From assembly GCF_001663375.1 (NCBI RefSeq), contig NZ_LCTF01000025.1, positions 1 through 39,675 of the forward strand: a stretch of 39,675 nucleotides of DNA, written 5' to 3'. Positions 17,499-24,999 of the stretch are shown here, one piece after another. The notes under the pieces are model-generated. The model was given only the letters and a program-made list of their open reading frames with translations. It had not been told where the DNA came from and made no database searches. Numbering within the stretch: position 1 is the first letter of the stretch; each line of letters starts with the position of its first letter. Origin of the DNA: Caldivirga sp. MU80 (GTDB lineage: Archaea; Thermoproteota; Thermoprotei; Thermoproteales; Thermocladiaceae). The position numbers and the translations under genes were made by a program.

Positions 17499-18982
17499 AC
17501 GGCGTCAATGTCAACCCCGTACAGTGCGGCGTAGACGAAGTCGGAGACCCCCCTGAACTTCAGGGGCACCTTATGGTACTCTATGACGACCGGGAACTGG
17601 GCCTTATCGATACTGCATGGGGCAACCATGTACTGGGCTCCAGTGCGGTAAGCGTCGTAGACCGATGGCCAACCGGCCCAAACCCTAAGTGGCATTAACT
17701 CATCAAGTAATAGTCCACCACCCGCACCACAACACAGTGTCCTCTCCCTATTATGCTCCCTCTCCCTAAACTCCTTAACAGTCGACTTAAGTATTAACCT
17801 AGGCTCCTCCACTAGATCCCCGGCCCTTACCAGGTTACATGGGTCGTGGTAGGTCACCACCGCGTCAACCTTCTTACTGAACCTTAACTTACCCTTCTTT
17901 ATAGCCCATGCCGTTAATTGGGTTATCGAGATCCCCTCAATGCCATGCTCAGCTAGTCTAGGCACTACGTAGTTCTTAAATGCCCTCCATCCGTGCCCAC
18001 ACTCACCAAACACCACGACCTTAGCCTTCCTCCTTAAGGCGGCGTTAACTATGTTATCGCCGAACCTCCTTAGGTGGTACTCATCCTCGAATAGGCCGAA
18101 GTTAGCGACCTCAAGGGATTGGGAGTCCATGGTCCAGTTAAGCCCAAGCTCAGTCATAATGGCTATAGCCCCCTTCAAGGTGCCTATGTTTGTGAAGAAG
18201 TCCGTTGACGAAGGTATGTAGAGTACGTCGGCCTTATCCTTATCAACAACACCCTCCATCCTTTTACCAGTTTGCTCACTGATTTCATTAACCACGAAGT
18301 CTATGACGTTTAAAGCCGCATCCCTCGTTATGCACATGTTGTTCCCCGTCTTGTAGACGCACTCCATGGTTTTCGCTATGAAGGGCGGCATCATGCCCAT
18401 TTCAACGAATATCTGCCTAATGGACCTGGTTACCTCAGCCTGGTCAATGCCGAAGGGGCAGAAGTAGGCACACCTCCTGCATTCAGTGCACTGGTAGTAG
18501 TATGTCCATATCTTGTCCAGGTCCACGCTGTCTATTATCGACTCAAGCTCCTTCTCGTCACTAAGCTTATCTATTAGGCCATAGGTCAACCTACGCATCC
18601 TCCTGTATATGTTCCTAACAAGGTCAGCCCTACCCACAGGGCTGTTATTGGGGTCCCTAGTGGCCAGCCACATCTGGCATTTGTCTATGCAGAAACCGCA
18701 GTGGGTGCATGACTCCATGTAGTTCCTGAAGGCCCTACTACTCCTAGCTAATTCACCTATCCTCCTAACGAAGTACAGCTTCCTCTCGCGTTCAGTGGCG
18801 TTTGGGTTAATCCTCATTAATTTACTCATCTCTATGGTGCTCAAGGTCTTCTCATCCCTCTCAACCCTGGCCTTAACATGCCCACTACCACCGCTGAACT
18901 CCTTAACCCACTCACTGTAGCGTGGGCTGGCCTCAAGTATATCCTTACCCTCACCCCTATACCTAACCTTAACGTTAACCAT
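17495..18982 (-). CDS. dsrK: DsrK-like iron-sulfur protein (HdrD family) of the DsrMK complex
   Basis: This is the cytoplasmic catalytic-type subunit of the membrane DsrMK complex, thought to reduce the DsrC trisulfide. Two [4Fe-4S] motifs occur: C92-x2-C-x2-C-x3-C102 (CTHCGFCIDKC) and C165-x2-C-x2-C-x3-C175 (CTECRRCAYFC). A C-terminal CCG domain as in heterodisulfide reductase HdrD follows, with HDPCNL (C382), LCCGAGGG (C417-C418) and a later APCS. A further conserved GECGHGWR is at 327-333. I start it at ATG 18982, where GGTGG lies five bases upstream. The start at 18991 would overlap dsrM. The gene order dsrA-dsrM-dsrK on one strand supports the assignment. Confidence 0.85.
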   Translation of the reverse strand: MVNVKVRYRGEGKDILEASPRYSEWVKEFSGGSGHVKARVERDEKTLSTIEMSKLMRINPNATERERKLYFVRRIGELARSSRAFRNYMESCTHCGFCIDKCQMWLATRDPNNSPVGRADLVRNIYRRMRRLTYGLIDKLSDEKELESIIDSVDLDKIWTYYYQCTECRRCAYFCPFGIDQAEVTRSIRQIFVEMGMMPPFIAKTMECVYKTGNNMCITRDAALNVIDFVVNEISEQTGKRMEGVVDKDKADVLYIPSSTDFFTNIGTLKGAIAIMTELGLNWTMDSQSLEVANFGLFEDEYHLRRFGDNIVNAALRRKAKVVVFGECGHGWRAFKNYVVPRLAEHGIEGISITQLTAWAIKKGKLRFSKKVDAVVTYHDPCNLVRAGDLVEEPRLILKSTVKEFREREHNRERTLCCGAGGGLLLDELMPLRVWAGWPSVYDAYRTGAQYMVAPCSIDKAQFPVVIEYHKVPLKFRGVSDFVYAALYGVDIDAV

Positions 18983-18984
18983 GG

Positions 18985-19761
18985 CTACCACCCCAGTTTA
19001 TCCATAACCCTCCTACGCACCTCCTCAATATCCTCAAACCTGCCGTATAGGGCTGGGTTAACGGGCATTGAGAACGGGTGAATCATCTTCGCGAAGGGTA
19101 TGTAAACCATGAACAATTCCACCGCCAACACGTGCGCATAGAAGAGTGGGTTACTTGGTGGTGGTACGTATTTAAATGATGTTAGGCCTAGGGCCCACTT
19201 AACAGCCTCATTAAACAGTGAGGGGGGTGCAGTTAACCTAAGCGCTAACCCAAGGGTAACTATCAGTATGACCCATGATACCGCCACGTAGTCATCAAGG
19301 TAATTAATGGTGACTGAGTAAACCCTCTGAATGTTAACCCTCCTAACGAGTAGGTAAACACCGGCGGCTAGGGTAACTGAACCAACGGTAGTCCCCATTA
19401 TGAACATTAAAGATTCGGGCACGGTCAATTGGGGTAACCAGAGGTGTAGGTGGAAGGCTATTAGCAGAAAGATGCCCCAGTGGAATAACGCAACCCCAAG
19501 CCACGTTGCGTAGTCCCTTCGGTAACTGGCCTTAAGAATCGTGTAGTAGGTGAACATCCTGGCCAGTATGTGGCCAACTGCGCTTAGGTAGCCCTCCTGC
19601 CTTGGCTTAACCACAAGCCTATGTAAGCCAAGGTATAGGCCAAGCGGCCCCTTACCAGCCGCTAACCATAACCCAATCCTGTAAAGCACACCAACAACAA
19701 GCACTACCAGTGATATGTAGGGTAATATGAAGTACAGCACATAGATTAACCCAGTGGGCAT
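18985..19761 (-). CDS. dsrM: DsrM-like membrane cytochrome b subunit (NarI-type)
   Basis: This 258-residue protein has five predicted transmembrane helices (about residues 3-32, 83-108, 118-140, 160-180 and 210-232). It matches the NarI/nitrate-reductase gamma type b-cytochromes. Histidines in helix 2 (LFHWG, AFHLHLW) and helix 5 (YAHVLAVE, KMIHPF) are the expected ligands of two b hemes. DsrM takes electrons from menaquinol and hands them to DsrK. The gene lies six bases after dsrA, with GTGAT before its ATG, and ends two bases before the dsrK ATG. The three are therefore co-transcribed and probably translationally coupled. Confidence 0.85.
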   Translation of the reverse strand: MPTGLIYVLYFILPYISLVVLVVGVLYRIGLWLAAGKGPLGLYLGLHRLVVKPRQEGYLSAVGHILARMFTYYTILKASYRRDYATWLGVALFHWGIFLLIAFHLHLWLPQLTVPESLMFIMGTTVGSVTLAAGVYLLVRRVNIQRVYSVTINYLDDYVAVSWVILIVTLGLALRLTAPPSLFNEAVKWALGLTSFKYVPPPSNPLFYAHVLAVELFMVYIPFAKMIHPFSMPVNPALYGRFEDIEEVRRRVMDKLGW

Positions 19762-19767
19762 TTTAAA

Positions 19768-21060
19768 TCACTGCCAAGTCTCCATGGCCTTCCTAAGGTC
19801 CTCTAGGTACTTTTGCTTCTGCTCCTCGCTCATGTTGAAGAATGTTATACCGTAGCTGTAGTATGGTTCAGTTGGCGTTGCCTTAGTTATCTTAGCCGCT
19901 AAGTCGGGGTCGAACTTGGCGAAGTCGCGTAGGAAGCGCTGCCAAGTAACCCTAATCAACGTGTCACCAACCCTCTCCCTCCTCCACCCCTCCTCATCCC
20001 ACTTGGGCACTATCCTATCCCTAATCACCTGGAACACGGTCATTAAAGCCTCCTCGAGTTTATCCGGGCTTGGAAGCGGTATGAAGGGTATTAGGACCTT
20101 GGCCAGCTTAGGCCCGCTCCTACTCTTTATGGTACCACCGATGAGCACCGTTAACCCCCTCTCCTTGCCGGGCTTAATGGCTGGGTATGCCCTCCTAATG
20201 CACTCCATGCACTTAACGCACTTTGAACCATCAATGCTTAGCCTAGAGCCATCCCAGGTTATTGCGCGGGTTGGGCATGACCTAACCAACTCCTCAACAT
20301 CCCCACCCTCCTCAATCCACTGCCTAAGCTTCTCATCATCAACGTCAGGGGCCCCTCTCCACGTCCCGATGATCACGTAGTCAGCCCTGGCCTGGGCCTT
20401 TAGGCAGTCTATTGGGCAGCCGGAGTACTTGAACTTTATCTTATAGGGGAACTGGGGGTAGGTTGCCCAGTCTATTAGACAGCCGTATGTGAAGTCCCTG
20501 GCCTTAAGCGTGTCATATATTGCGTAGGGGCATAGTAGGGGTCCTGGGCATGAGACGGTATTCCTCATTACATCCCCCGACCCTCCAATGTCTAGGCCTA
20601 TCCTCCTTAGGAATATATCCAGGTCTATAAGCTTCTCCCTATCCACATTAATGACAACATCCCCTGTGCCGCCTATGAACTGAAGTAAACCCCAGCCATA
20701 CCTCCTTGAAGCCTCTATTAGGAACCTGAGTAATGTTGTTGTGAAGACCTGGGCTGATGGAATTAGGACACGGGCATGGTCCTCAAAGACGGGGGGTGTT
20801 ATCCTAGTCCATGGGTGGCTCATCCTAGAGAGGACACCAGAGTATATACCCGGCGCCTTAGCAGCGCTGGTGGCCCATGGTGTCGCACCAGCCACCAACC
20901 CCATGCCGTATATGTAGACGGGGTACTTAGTCTTCTTGAGCTCAGTGACGTGACTTGGCCACGGCCCCTTCTCCAACTCGGCCAGGTACTCCTCAACCTT
21001 CTCCTTGGGCGGTGGCTCAGGCCATAGCGATGGGGTTATTGGTAATTCCTCACTGGCCAT
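19768..21060 (-). CDS. dsrA: Dissimilatory sulfite reductase alpha subunit
   Basis: DsrA is the siroheme and FeS subunit of the alpha2-beta2 enzyme that reduces sulfite with six electrons, delivering the product partly onto DsrC. Siroheme-coupled cluster ligands are C171-x5-C177 (SCPGPLLC) and C215-x3-C219 (SGCPIDC). The 44-residue spacing equals that of Desulfovibrio DsrA as I recall it. An inserted ferredoxin domain has C262, C281, C284 and C287. The length of 430 residues is normal. TTTAAATA lies about 19-26 bases before the ATG, so the mRNA is leaderless. It is the first gene of a dsrA-dsrM-dsrK operon. dsrB is not downstream but divergent, which is unusual. Confidence 0.93.
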   Translation of the reverse strand: MASEELPITPSLWPEPPPKEKVEEYLAELEKGPWPSHVTELKKTKYPVYIYGMGLVAGATPWATSAAKAPGIYSGVLSRMSHPWTRITPPVFEDHARVLIPSAQVFTTTLLRFLIEASRRYGWGLLQFIGGTGDVVINVDREKLIDLDIFLRRIGLDIGGSGDVMRNTVSCPGPLLCPYAIYDTLKARDFTYGCLIDWATYPQFPYKIKFKYSGCPIDCLKAQARADYVIIGTWRGAPDVDDEKLRQWIEEGGDVEELVRSCPTRAITWDGSRLSIDGSKCVKCMECIRRAYPAIKPGKERGLTVLIGGTIKSRSGPKLAKVLIPFIPLPSPDKLEEALMTVFQVIRDRIVPKWDEEGWRRERVGDTLIRVTWQRFLRDFAKFDPDLAAKITKATPTEPYYSYGITFFNMSEEQKQKYLEDLRKAMETWQ

Positions 21061-21148
21061 ATGGAGGGCTTTAACTATATTTAAAAACCCTTATTCCTCA
21101 TTAAAAGTGAAATAATTCTAATATTTAAGCTAGTTTAATGCCTAAATC
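21061..21148. promoter_or_regulatory. Divergent dsrA/dsrB promoter region
   Basis: The 88 bases between the two subunit genes hold two TATA boxes. ATATTTAA at 21121-21128 is centred 24-25 bases before the dsrB ATG. TTTAAATA on the minus strand is centred about 22-23 bases before the dsrA ATG. The middle part is AT-rich without an obvious palindrome. The shared spacer would allow one regulator to set both subunit levels. Confidence 0.6.
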
Positions 21149-22366
21149 ATGGCTGGCGCCATGGATCAGGGACAAAGAGCAAGGATCAGGGTAGTGGAGC
21201 ATAAGATAGCATTTAGGAGCGGTGACTTAACCCCAGTTAACCACCCTGAGAAACTGGCCCCCGTACCATACACAAATTACGTCCCAGACGTACTACTTAG
21301 GAACATGGGTAAGTGGGTTAGGACTGAATTAGTTACCCCAGCCATAGTTAGGCATGTCTCGGAGACAGGTGAGGAGATATACTCAGTTAAGGTTATTGGG
21401 CCGCCTAACGCCAGGTTTAGCGCCGATACCCTTGAGAAGCTTTGTGACTTAGCGGACATGTACGGTATAGGCGTGGTTAGGCCCACACCCCAGGGTAACG
21501 TGGAGATACTGACTGATAGTGAGGAGAGGGCTAGGAGACTTGAGGAGGAGCTTAGGAGGAGTGGCTTCCTGGTTGGGGGTTGGGGTAATCACCTCTGGAA
21601 TATTCAACCATGCACAGCTTACCTGACCTGTACCACGGCTGTGGTTGACGCGCCTAGCATAGCTAAGGCACTTGGTGACGCACTTGTTGAGTATGTTTAC
21701 GATAAGGAAACCCCAGCCCACTTGTCAATAAAGGTGTCGGGTTGCCCCAACGCCTGCGGCGGCGCCATTGATGTAGCTGACATCGCTGTTGTTGGTTATC
21801 CAGCCCAAACACCCATGGTTGATGATAAGTGGTTTTCAAGCATCGGCTCACCTCTAGACGTCACTGCAGCATGCCCAGTGGGTGCGATAACGCCGAAGAG
21901 GGATCCAAGCACGGGTAAGGCCTACGGCATAGTGATTAGGTCTGAGTTATGCATAGCCTGCGGTAGATGCCGTGACACGGTGGATGCGATAGTTTATGAC
22001 CCTAAGAAGATAGGTGTGATGGTGCTTGTGGGTGGTAAGGCATCAAACACAGGCCCCAATGGACAGTTAATGAGTAAGGTGGTTGTCCCATACCTACCCA
22101 ATGAACCACCCAGGTGGCCGACCCTGGTTAAGGTGGTTAAGAGAATTGTTGATGTTTGGGTGGCTAACGCTAATAAGGGTGAGCGCATCGGTGACTGGAT
22201 AGTGAGGATTGGGTGGGATAAGTTCTTTGAATTAACGGGTCTACCTGACGTTAGGAAGTACCTGAGGTTCTCGGAAAAGCCTGGGCCACTGTACCAACCG
22301 CTCTACAGGAGGAGGCTAACCGAGACATATGCATACATCTTCAGGGAGTACGCCAATAAGATTTAG
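21149..22366 (+). CDS. dsrB: Dissimilatory sulfite reductase beta subunit
   Basis: DsrB pairs with DsrA in sulfite reductase. The residues are C155-x5-C161 (PCTAYLTC) and C199-x3-C203 (SGCPNAC) for the siroheme-linked cluster, and C242, C268, C271 and C274 for the inserted ferredoxin. Length (405 residues) and the domain order N-terminal fold, cluster motifs, ferredoxin, C-terminal fold match DsrB. The first motif is of C-x5-C form, unlike the beta subunits of Desulfovibrio-type enzymes that use a CC-x3-C arrangement. The start at ATG 21149 is set by the TATA box. It is monocistronic: the next gene is on the other strand after six bases. Confidence 0.9.
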   Translation: MAGAMDQGQRARIRVVEHKIAFRSGDLTPVNHPEKLAPVPYTNYVPDVLLRNMGKWVRTELVTPAIVRHVSETGEEIYSVKVIGPPNARFSADTLEKLCDLADMYGIGVVRPTPQGNVEILTDSEERARRLEEELRRSGFLVGGWGNHLWNIQPCTAYLTCTTAVVDAPSIAKALGDALVEYVYDKETPAHLSIKVSGCPNACGGAIDVADIAVVGYPAQTPMVDDKWFSSIGSPLDVTAACPVGAITPKRDPSTGKAYGIVIRSELCIACGRCRDTVDAIVYDPKKIGVMVLVGGKASNTGPNGQLMSKVVVPYLPNEPPRWPTLVKVVKRIVDVWVANANKGERIGDWIVRIGWDKFFELTGLPDVRKYLRFSEKPGPLYQPLYRRRLTETYAYIFREYANKI

Positions 22367-22372
22367 GAACCA

Positions 22373-22930
22373 TTAATTCAAAGGCTTAGCACTAACATTA
22401 ACGTTTAATTCACCATTCTTAACCATGTTGTATAGCTTGCAAAGTATCCTCCTAGTCATGCCCCAGATGGTCATGTCACCCACCACTATGGCCCTCTTGG
22501 CGTTACCTTTAACCATGGTGACCCTATCTAGGTTAGGTATATCGCTCAGCCTAATCCACTTAACATATTCAAATTCTCCGCTTAGGCTTACGGCATCAAC
22601 ATTACAATCCACGATGAAGACTATAGGCAATACATTAAGCTCCGGTGCATTCCTAGGGTGCTCAATGCCAAGCACGGCGGCAACTTTACCTACCTTACTT
22701 AGGTCAATCCCAGTCTCCTCCCTAGTCTCCCTTATTGCAGTGTCCAATAGCGAACCATCATTAGTTTCGTAGTGACCCCCAGGAAACGCCGCATCACCAC
22801 CCCATGGATCACCTGGGTTTGCGGCCCTCTTACCAACCAGGACCATGGGTTCCTGGCACCTCTTCAATATCACAGCCACAGCTGCCCAAGCCTCATTGCC
22901 ACTGGGTTTAGGTATGTTAAGACCAGCCAC
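22373..22930 (-). CDS. Nudix hydrolase, CoA-pyrophosphatase (NudL)-like
   Basis: The 185-residue protein has a Nudix box in AFPGGHYETNDGSLLDTAI (about 48-66) followed by RETREETGID (67-76), which binds the catalytic Mg2+. The form PGGxxExxDxSLxxTAIRE is typical of CoA diphosphatases of the NudL/Nudt7 group, so hydrolysis of CoA or acyl-CoA to phosphopantetheine and 3',5'-ADP is the likely reaction. Related substrates cannot be excluded. The start is a GTG with TTTTTAAG 24-31 bases upstream, so a leaderless mRNA is expected. It sits tail-to-tail with dsrB. Confidence 0.75.
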   Translation of the reverse strand: MAGLNIPKPSGNEAWAAVAVILKRCQEPMVLVGKRAANPGDPWGGDAAFPGGHYETNDGSLLDTAIRETREETGIDLSKVGKVAAVLGIEHPRNAPELNVLPIVFIVDCNVDAVSLSGEFEYVKWIRLSDIPNLDRVTMVKGNAKRAIVVGDMTIWGMTRRILCKLYNMVKNGELNVNVSAKPLN

Positions 22931-23009
22931 GTTTACCTCTAGTAATTTACCTACTTAAAAACACTTCACTGCAATCTTAACCGTCCTGCAGTAAACCATG
23001 TGGGAATGC

Positions 23010-23017
23010 TTATATAT
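23010..23017 (+). promoter_or_regulatory. TATA box deciding the start of the coiled-coil protein
   Basis: TTATATAT is centred 25-26 bases before ATG 23039. It lies inside the longer frame that begins at GTG 23000, so the shorter start is preferred. Confidence 0.6.
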
Positions 23018-23038
23018 CCTCACACTACTCAACTGGCG

Positions 23039-23362
23039 ATGTCCAGCAATTTAACTAAGTTCTACGAGGTGATGAAGAAGCTTGACGATGCAATAACCGA
23101 CGTGGAGAAGGTTAAGGAGCAGGTTAAGGGTGAACTAGACTCTTACCTTGGACGTGTGGAGGAGGAGCTACGTAGTAGGCTTGATGGTGAGATTAAGAGG
23201 ATTATTGATGAGTATAGGTCAAGCGCTGAGTTAAGCGTTAAGAGGAAGGTTGATGAGTATCTAAGTAGGAATAGGAGCCTAATGGAGAGTATTAAGGCCA
23301 ATAAAGATAAGGTAATTAACGAAGCAGTGAATAGGATACTGAGGGAACTTGGGTTCCAATAA
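23039..23362 (+). CDS. Small coiled-coil protein
   Basis: This 107-residue, highly charged protein is predicted to be almost entirely helical. Heptad patterns run from about residue 10 to 100 (for example VEKVKEQVKGELDSYL and VDEYLSRNRSLMESI). Length and composition recall the peripheral-stalk subunits (G/H type) of archaeal A-type ATP synthases, but no ATPase genes are near and the resemblance is only compositional. No enzyme motif or membrane segment is seen. The start is decided by the TATA box and the product begins MSSNLTKF. Confidence 0.65.
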   Translation: MSSNLTKFYEVMKKLDDAITDVEKVKEQVKGELDSYLGRVEEELRSRLDGEIKRIIDEYRSSAELSVKRKVDEYLSRNRSLMESIKANKDKVINEAVNRILRELGFQ

Positions 23363-23447
23363 GCCTTAAAATTAACTTTTAATGAACCCAAGCCCCCTTA
23401 AAGGGTAAAGCTAGAATCTAACCATACCACTGGTGGTGAAGCTAAAA

Positions 23448-23455
23448 TATTTAAG
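23448..23455 (+). promoter_or_regulatory. TATA box of C/D sRNA candidate 1
   Basis: TATTTAAG is centred 28-29 bases before the C box at 23480, predicting transcription start a few bases before the box. A 7-base inverted repeat (CCACTGG 23427-23433, CCAGTGG 23458-23464) brackets it. Confidence 0.55.
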
Positions 23456-23475
23456 CGCCAGTGGTGGGTTGATGT

Positions 23476-23532
23476 CTTGGTGATGAGACTTCAGCGATTG
23501 AGATGAGTGATGTGGGGGTCAGGGACTGAATG
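23476..23532 (+). ncRNA. Candidate C/D box sRNA 1 (2'-O-methylation guide)
   Basis: The order and spacing are those of an archaeal C/D sRNA. Box C is GTGATGA (23480-23486), followed by an 11-base guide (23487-23497) and D' TTGA (23498-23501). A 5-base spacer, C' GTGATGT (23507-23513), a 12-base guide (23514-23525) and D CTGA (23526-23529) complete it. From C to D it measures 50 bases. It has its own TATA box at the right distance. Such RNAs direct fibrillarin to methylate rRNA or tRNA. Predicted targets would contain UCGCUGAAGUC (D' guide) or UCCCUGACCCCC (D guide). I could not assign a site. Confidence 0.72.
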
Positions 23533-23541
23533 CTTTTAAAA
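23533..23541 (+). promoter_or_regulatory. TATA box of the gene after sRNA 1
   Basis: CTTTTAAAA begins four bases after the D box of the sRNA and is centred about 28 bases before ATG 23566, favouring that start over ATG 23530. Confidence 0.5.
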
Positions 23542-23565
23542 TACAGTGCCGCCACAGAGCGTAAG

Positions 23566-24015
23566 ATGCTTAAGGTTGAGTACTATAAGAGTAAGGATGA
23601 GGCCCTAGCGAGACTCAATAAACTGCTAGATGAGACTGTTAACATGATCACGAGGGTGAACACAACCATGGAGCGTATTAAGGCTGGTGAGGCAAGGACG
23701 ATTAGCCAAGGCGTCTTGAATTTAAAATCATACAGTGTGCTCGACCAGAAGGGTAGGGAGATATATAGGTTGGTTTACCTGGGCCTTATTGGGGACATTG
23801 ATGAGGAGTCTCTGAATCAATTAAAGCAATACTACATGTCGCTGAGAAAAATCTTAAACTCACTAATAAACTCCCTAAGCAGGATGAGCATCAGTGAACC
23901 CTTAGCCATAGTTTACCTGGATGAGGCACCAATAATGCTGATACACAACATAGATGAGAAATCGCAATTAGGTTCACTGATCAGTGAATTAGCTAACTTA
24001 ACCAGTGCCGGCTAA
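23566..24015 (+). CDS. Conserved-looking small helical protein, function unknown
   Basis: I do not recognise this 149-residue protein. It is charged and mostly helical in the first half (KSKDEALARLNKLLDETV). A middle segment, YRLVYLGLIGDIDEESL, follows, and a C-terminal region, LAIVYLDEAPIMLIHN, looks like beta strands. There is no signal peptide, membrane helix or metal motif. The start at 23566 follows the TATA box. The ATG at 23530 would overlap that promoter and lies immediately after the sRNA. The 3' end overlaps the convergent NicO-like gene by 18 bases. Confidence 0.6.
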   Translation: MLKVEYYKSKDEALARLNKLLDETVNMITRVNTTMERIKAGEARTISQGVLNLKSYSVLDQKGREIYRLVYLGLIGDIDEESLNQLKQYYMSLRKILNSLINSLSRMSISEPLAIVYLDEAPIMLIHNIDEKSQLGSLISELANLTSAG

Positions 24016-24918
24016 TCTCCTATTCCTAATTATAATCGCCTCCTGGTAGCCCTTAACTATGCTGTATACGCCTAAGGCGCCAACGACCACGACCACCAGG
24101 AGGAAGCCCACGTCAACGGCATCTAGGTTTGGTATGGGTATACCTGTGGATATTGCCCATGAGTCTATTGATGGTAAGAATATTATTAGTAAGCCGGCTA
24201 ACGTGAATATCCAGCCACCGTAATAAAGCACCCTACCAGCCGCCCTCCTACCGATAATCTTAACCTCATCTTCATTCAACCTCTTAGCCCTCAGGATACT
24301 GCCGAAGACGGCTCCGAACACTATCTGCATTACCATGGTTCCAAGGCCAAACATTACGCCAGGTAAGGGTGCATAAACCAGGCCTGGCACCTGTGGTGCA
24401 AGTATGAACGTTATTATGCTTGCGTACGCCCCAAACCCAAAGCCTGCTATTAAACCGTGGACTATCGTCATCTTTAACGGCACATCCCTATCATGAACCT
24501 CATGCAGCGGTAGCCTACTTGCAGCGGTGGTGTGGTGTGCCTTACCACCTAGGAGAACGTCTATTGGTAGGTGGAGGTATCTACCCTTGAGTATGTATGA
24601 GCCTGCTATGGCCATCACTATACCGACAACCATGTAGACTGGCCCATCCAGGTTATACTTCTGGTAGAAGTAGGCTAAGCCAAGGTAACCTATTGTTGTC
24701 AGTAACGCCCTCTGCACTGTGAAGCCCAGTGAGAAGAGGAAGCCAGCCGCCATACCACCCCTGGTGCTGTACTTGCCTATGGCGTAGCTGAAGGTTATTG
24801 GCCAGGTGTGTTCATCCGGCGTCGCACCGTGCATTACGCCTAGTAGGAAGCTTATGAATAGTATTTCCGAAAGCCCTAACCCAGTGGGTGGGTTTAGGAG
24901 TAGTTGGAGTAGATTCAT
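23998..24918 (-). CDS. NicO/RcnA-like polytopic membrane transporter
   Basis: This 306-residue protein has six or more transmembrane helices. The first carries MHGATPDEH (H30, D35, H37), similar to the H-x4-D-H signature of nickel/cobalt permeases of the NiCoT/NicO group. A His-containing loop (GKAHHTTA, HEVHDRD) and a second-half repeat (VHGLIAGFGFGAY) are further family-like features. The best guess is divalent metal transport. Because tusA is the next gene upstream, a role in sulfur compound transport (TauE/UreH-like relatives) is an alternative. The promoter is unusual: TTTATAAA is bracketed by two copies of an 18-base operator-like element, so expression is probably tightly regulated. 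Confidence 0.65.
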   Translation of the reverse strand: MNLLQLLLNPPTGLGLSEILFISFLLGVMHGATPDEHTWPITFSYAIGKYSTRGGMAAGFLFSLGFTVQRALLTTIGYLGLAYFYQKYNLDGPVYMVVGIVMAIAGSYILKGRYLHLPIDVLLGGKAHHTTAASRLPLHEVHDRDVPLKMTIVHGLIAGFGFGAYASIITFILAPQVPGLVYAPLPGVMFGLGTMVMQIVFGAVFGSILRAKRLNEDEVKIIGRRAAGRVLYYGGWIFTLAGLLIIFLPSIDSWAISTGIPIPNLDAVDVGFLLVVVVVGALGVYSIVKGYQEAIIIRNRRLAGTG

Positions 24919-24920
24919 AT

Positions 24921-24968
24921 CTTTCGGGTTAACCGAATCTGTTTATAAAACTTTCGGATTAACCGAAT
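24921..24968 (-). promoter_or_regulatory. TATA box flanked by two copies of a palindromic operator
   Basis: Two 18-base copies, 24921-24938 and 24951-24968, differ at one base (CTTTCGG, then G or A, then TTAACCGAAT). Each is an inverted repeat with arms TTCGG and CCGAA around five bases. Their starts are 30 bases apart. TTTATAAA (24942-24949) lies exactly between them and is centred 27-28 bases before the ATG of the NicO-like gene. One copy covers the transcription start and the other the BRE side. A repressor bound to both would block TBP, TFB and polymerase. No cognate regulator could be assigned. Confidence 0.8.
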
Positions 24969-24999
24969 GGAATGGAACAGCCACGCGTCAATATTAACA

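Noticed and set aside
23039-23362. Assignment as A-type ATP synthase subunit H
   Set aside because: Only composition and coiled-coil length agree; no ATP synthase genes are near.
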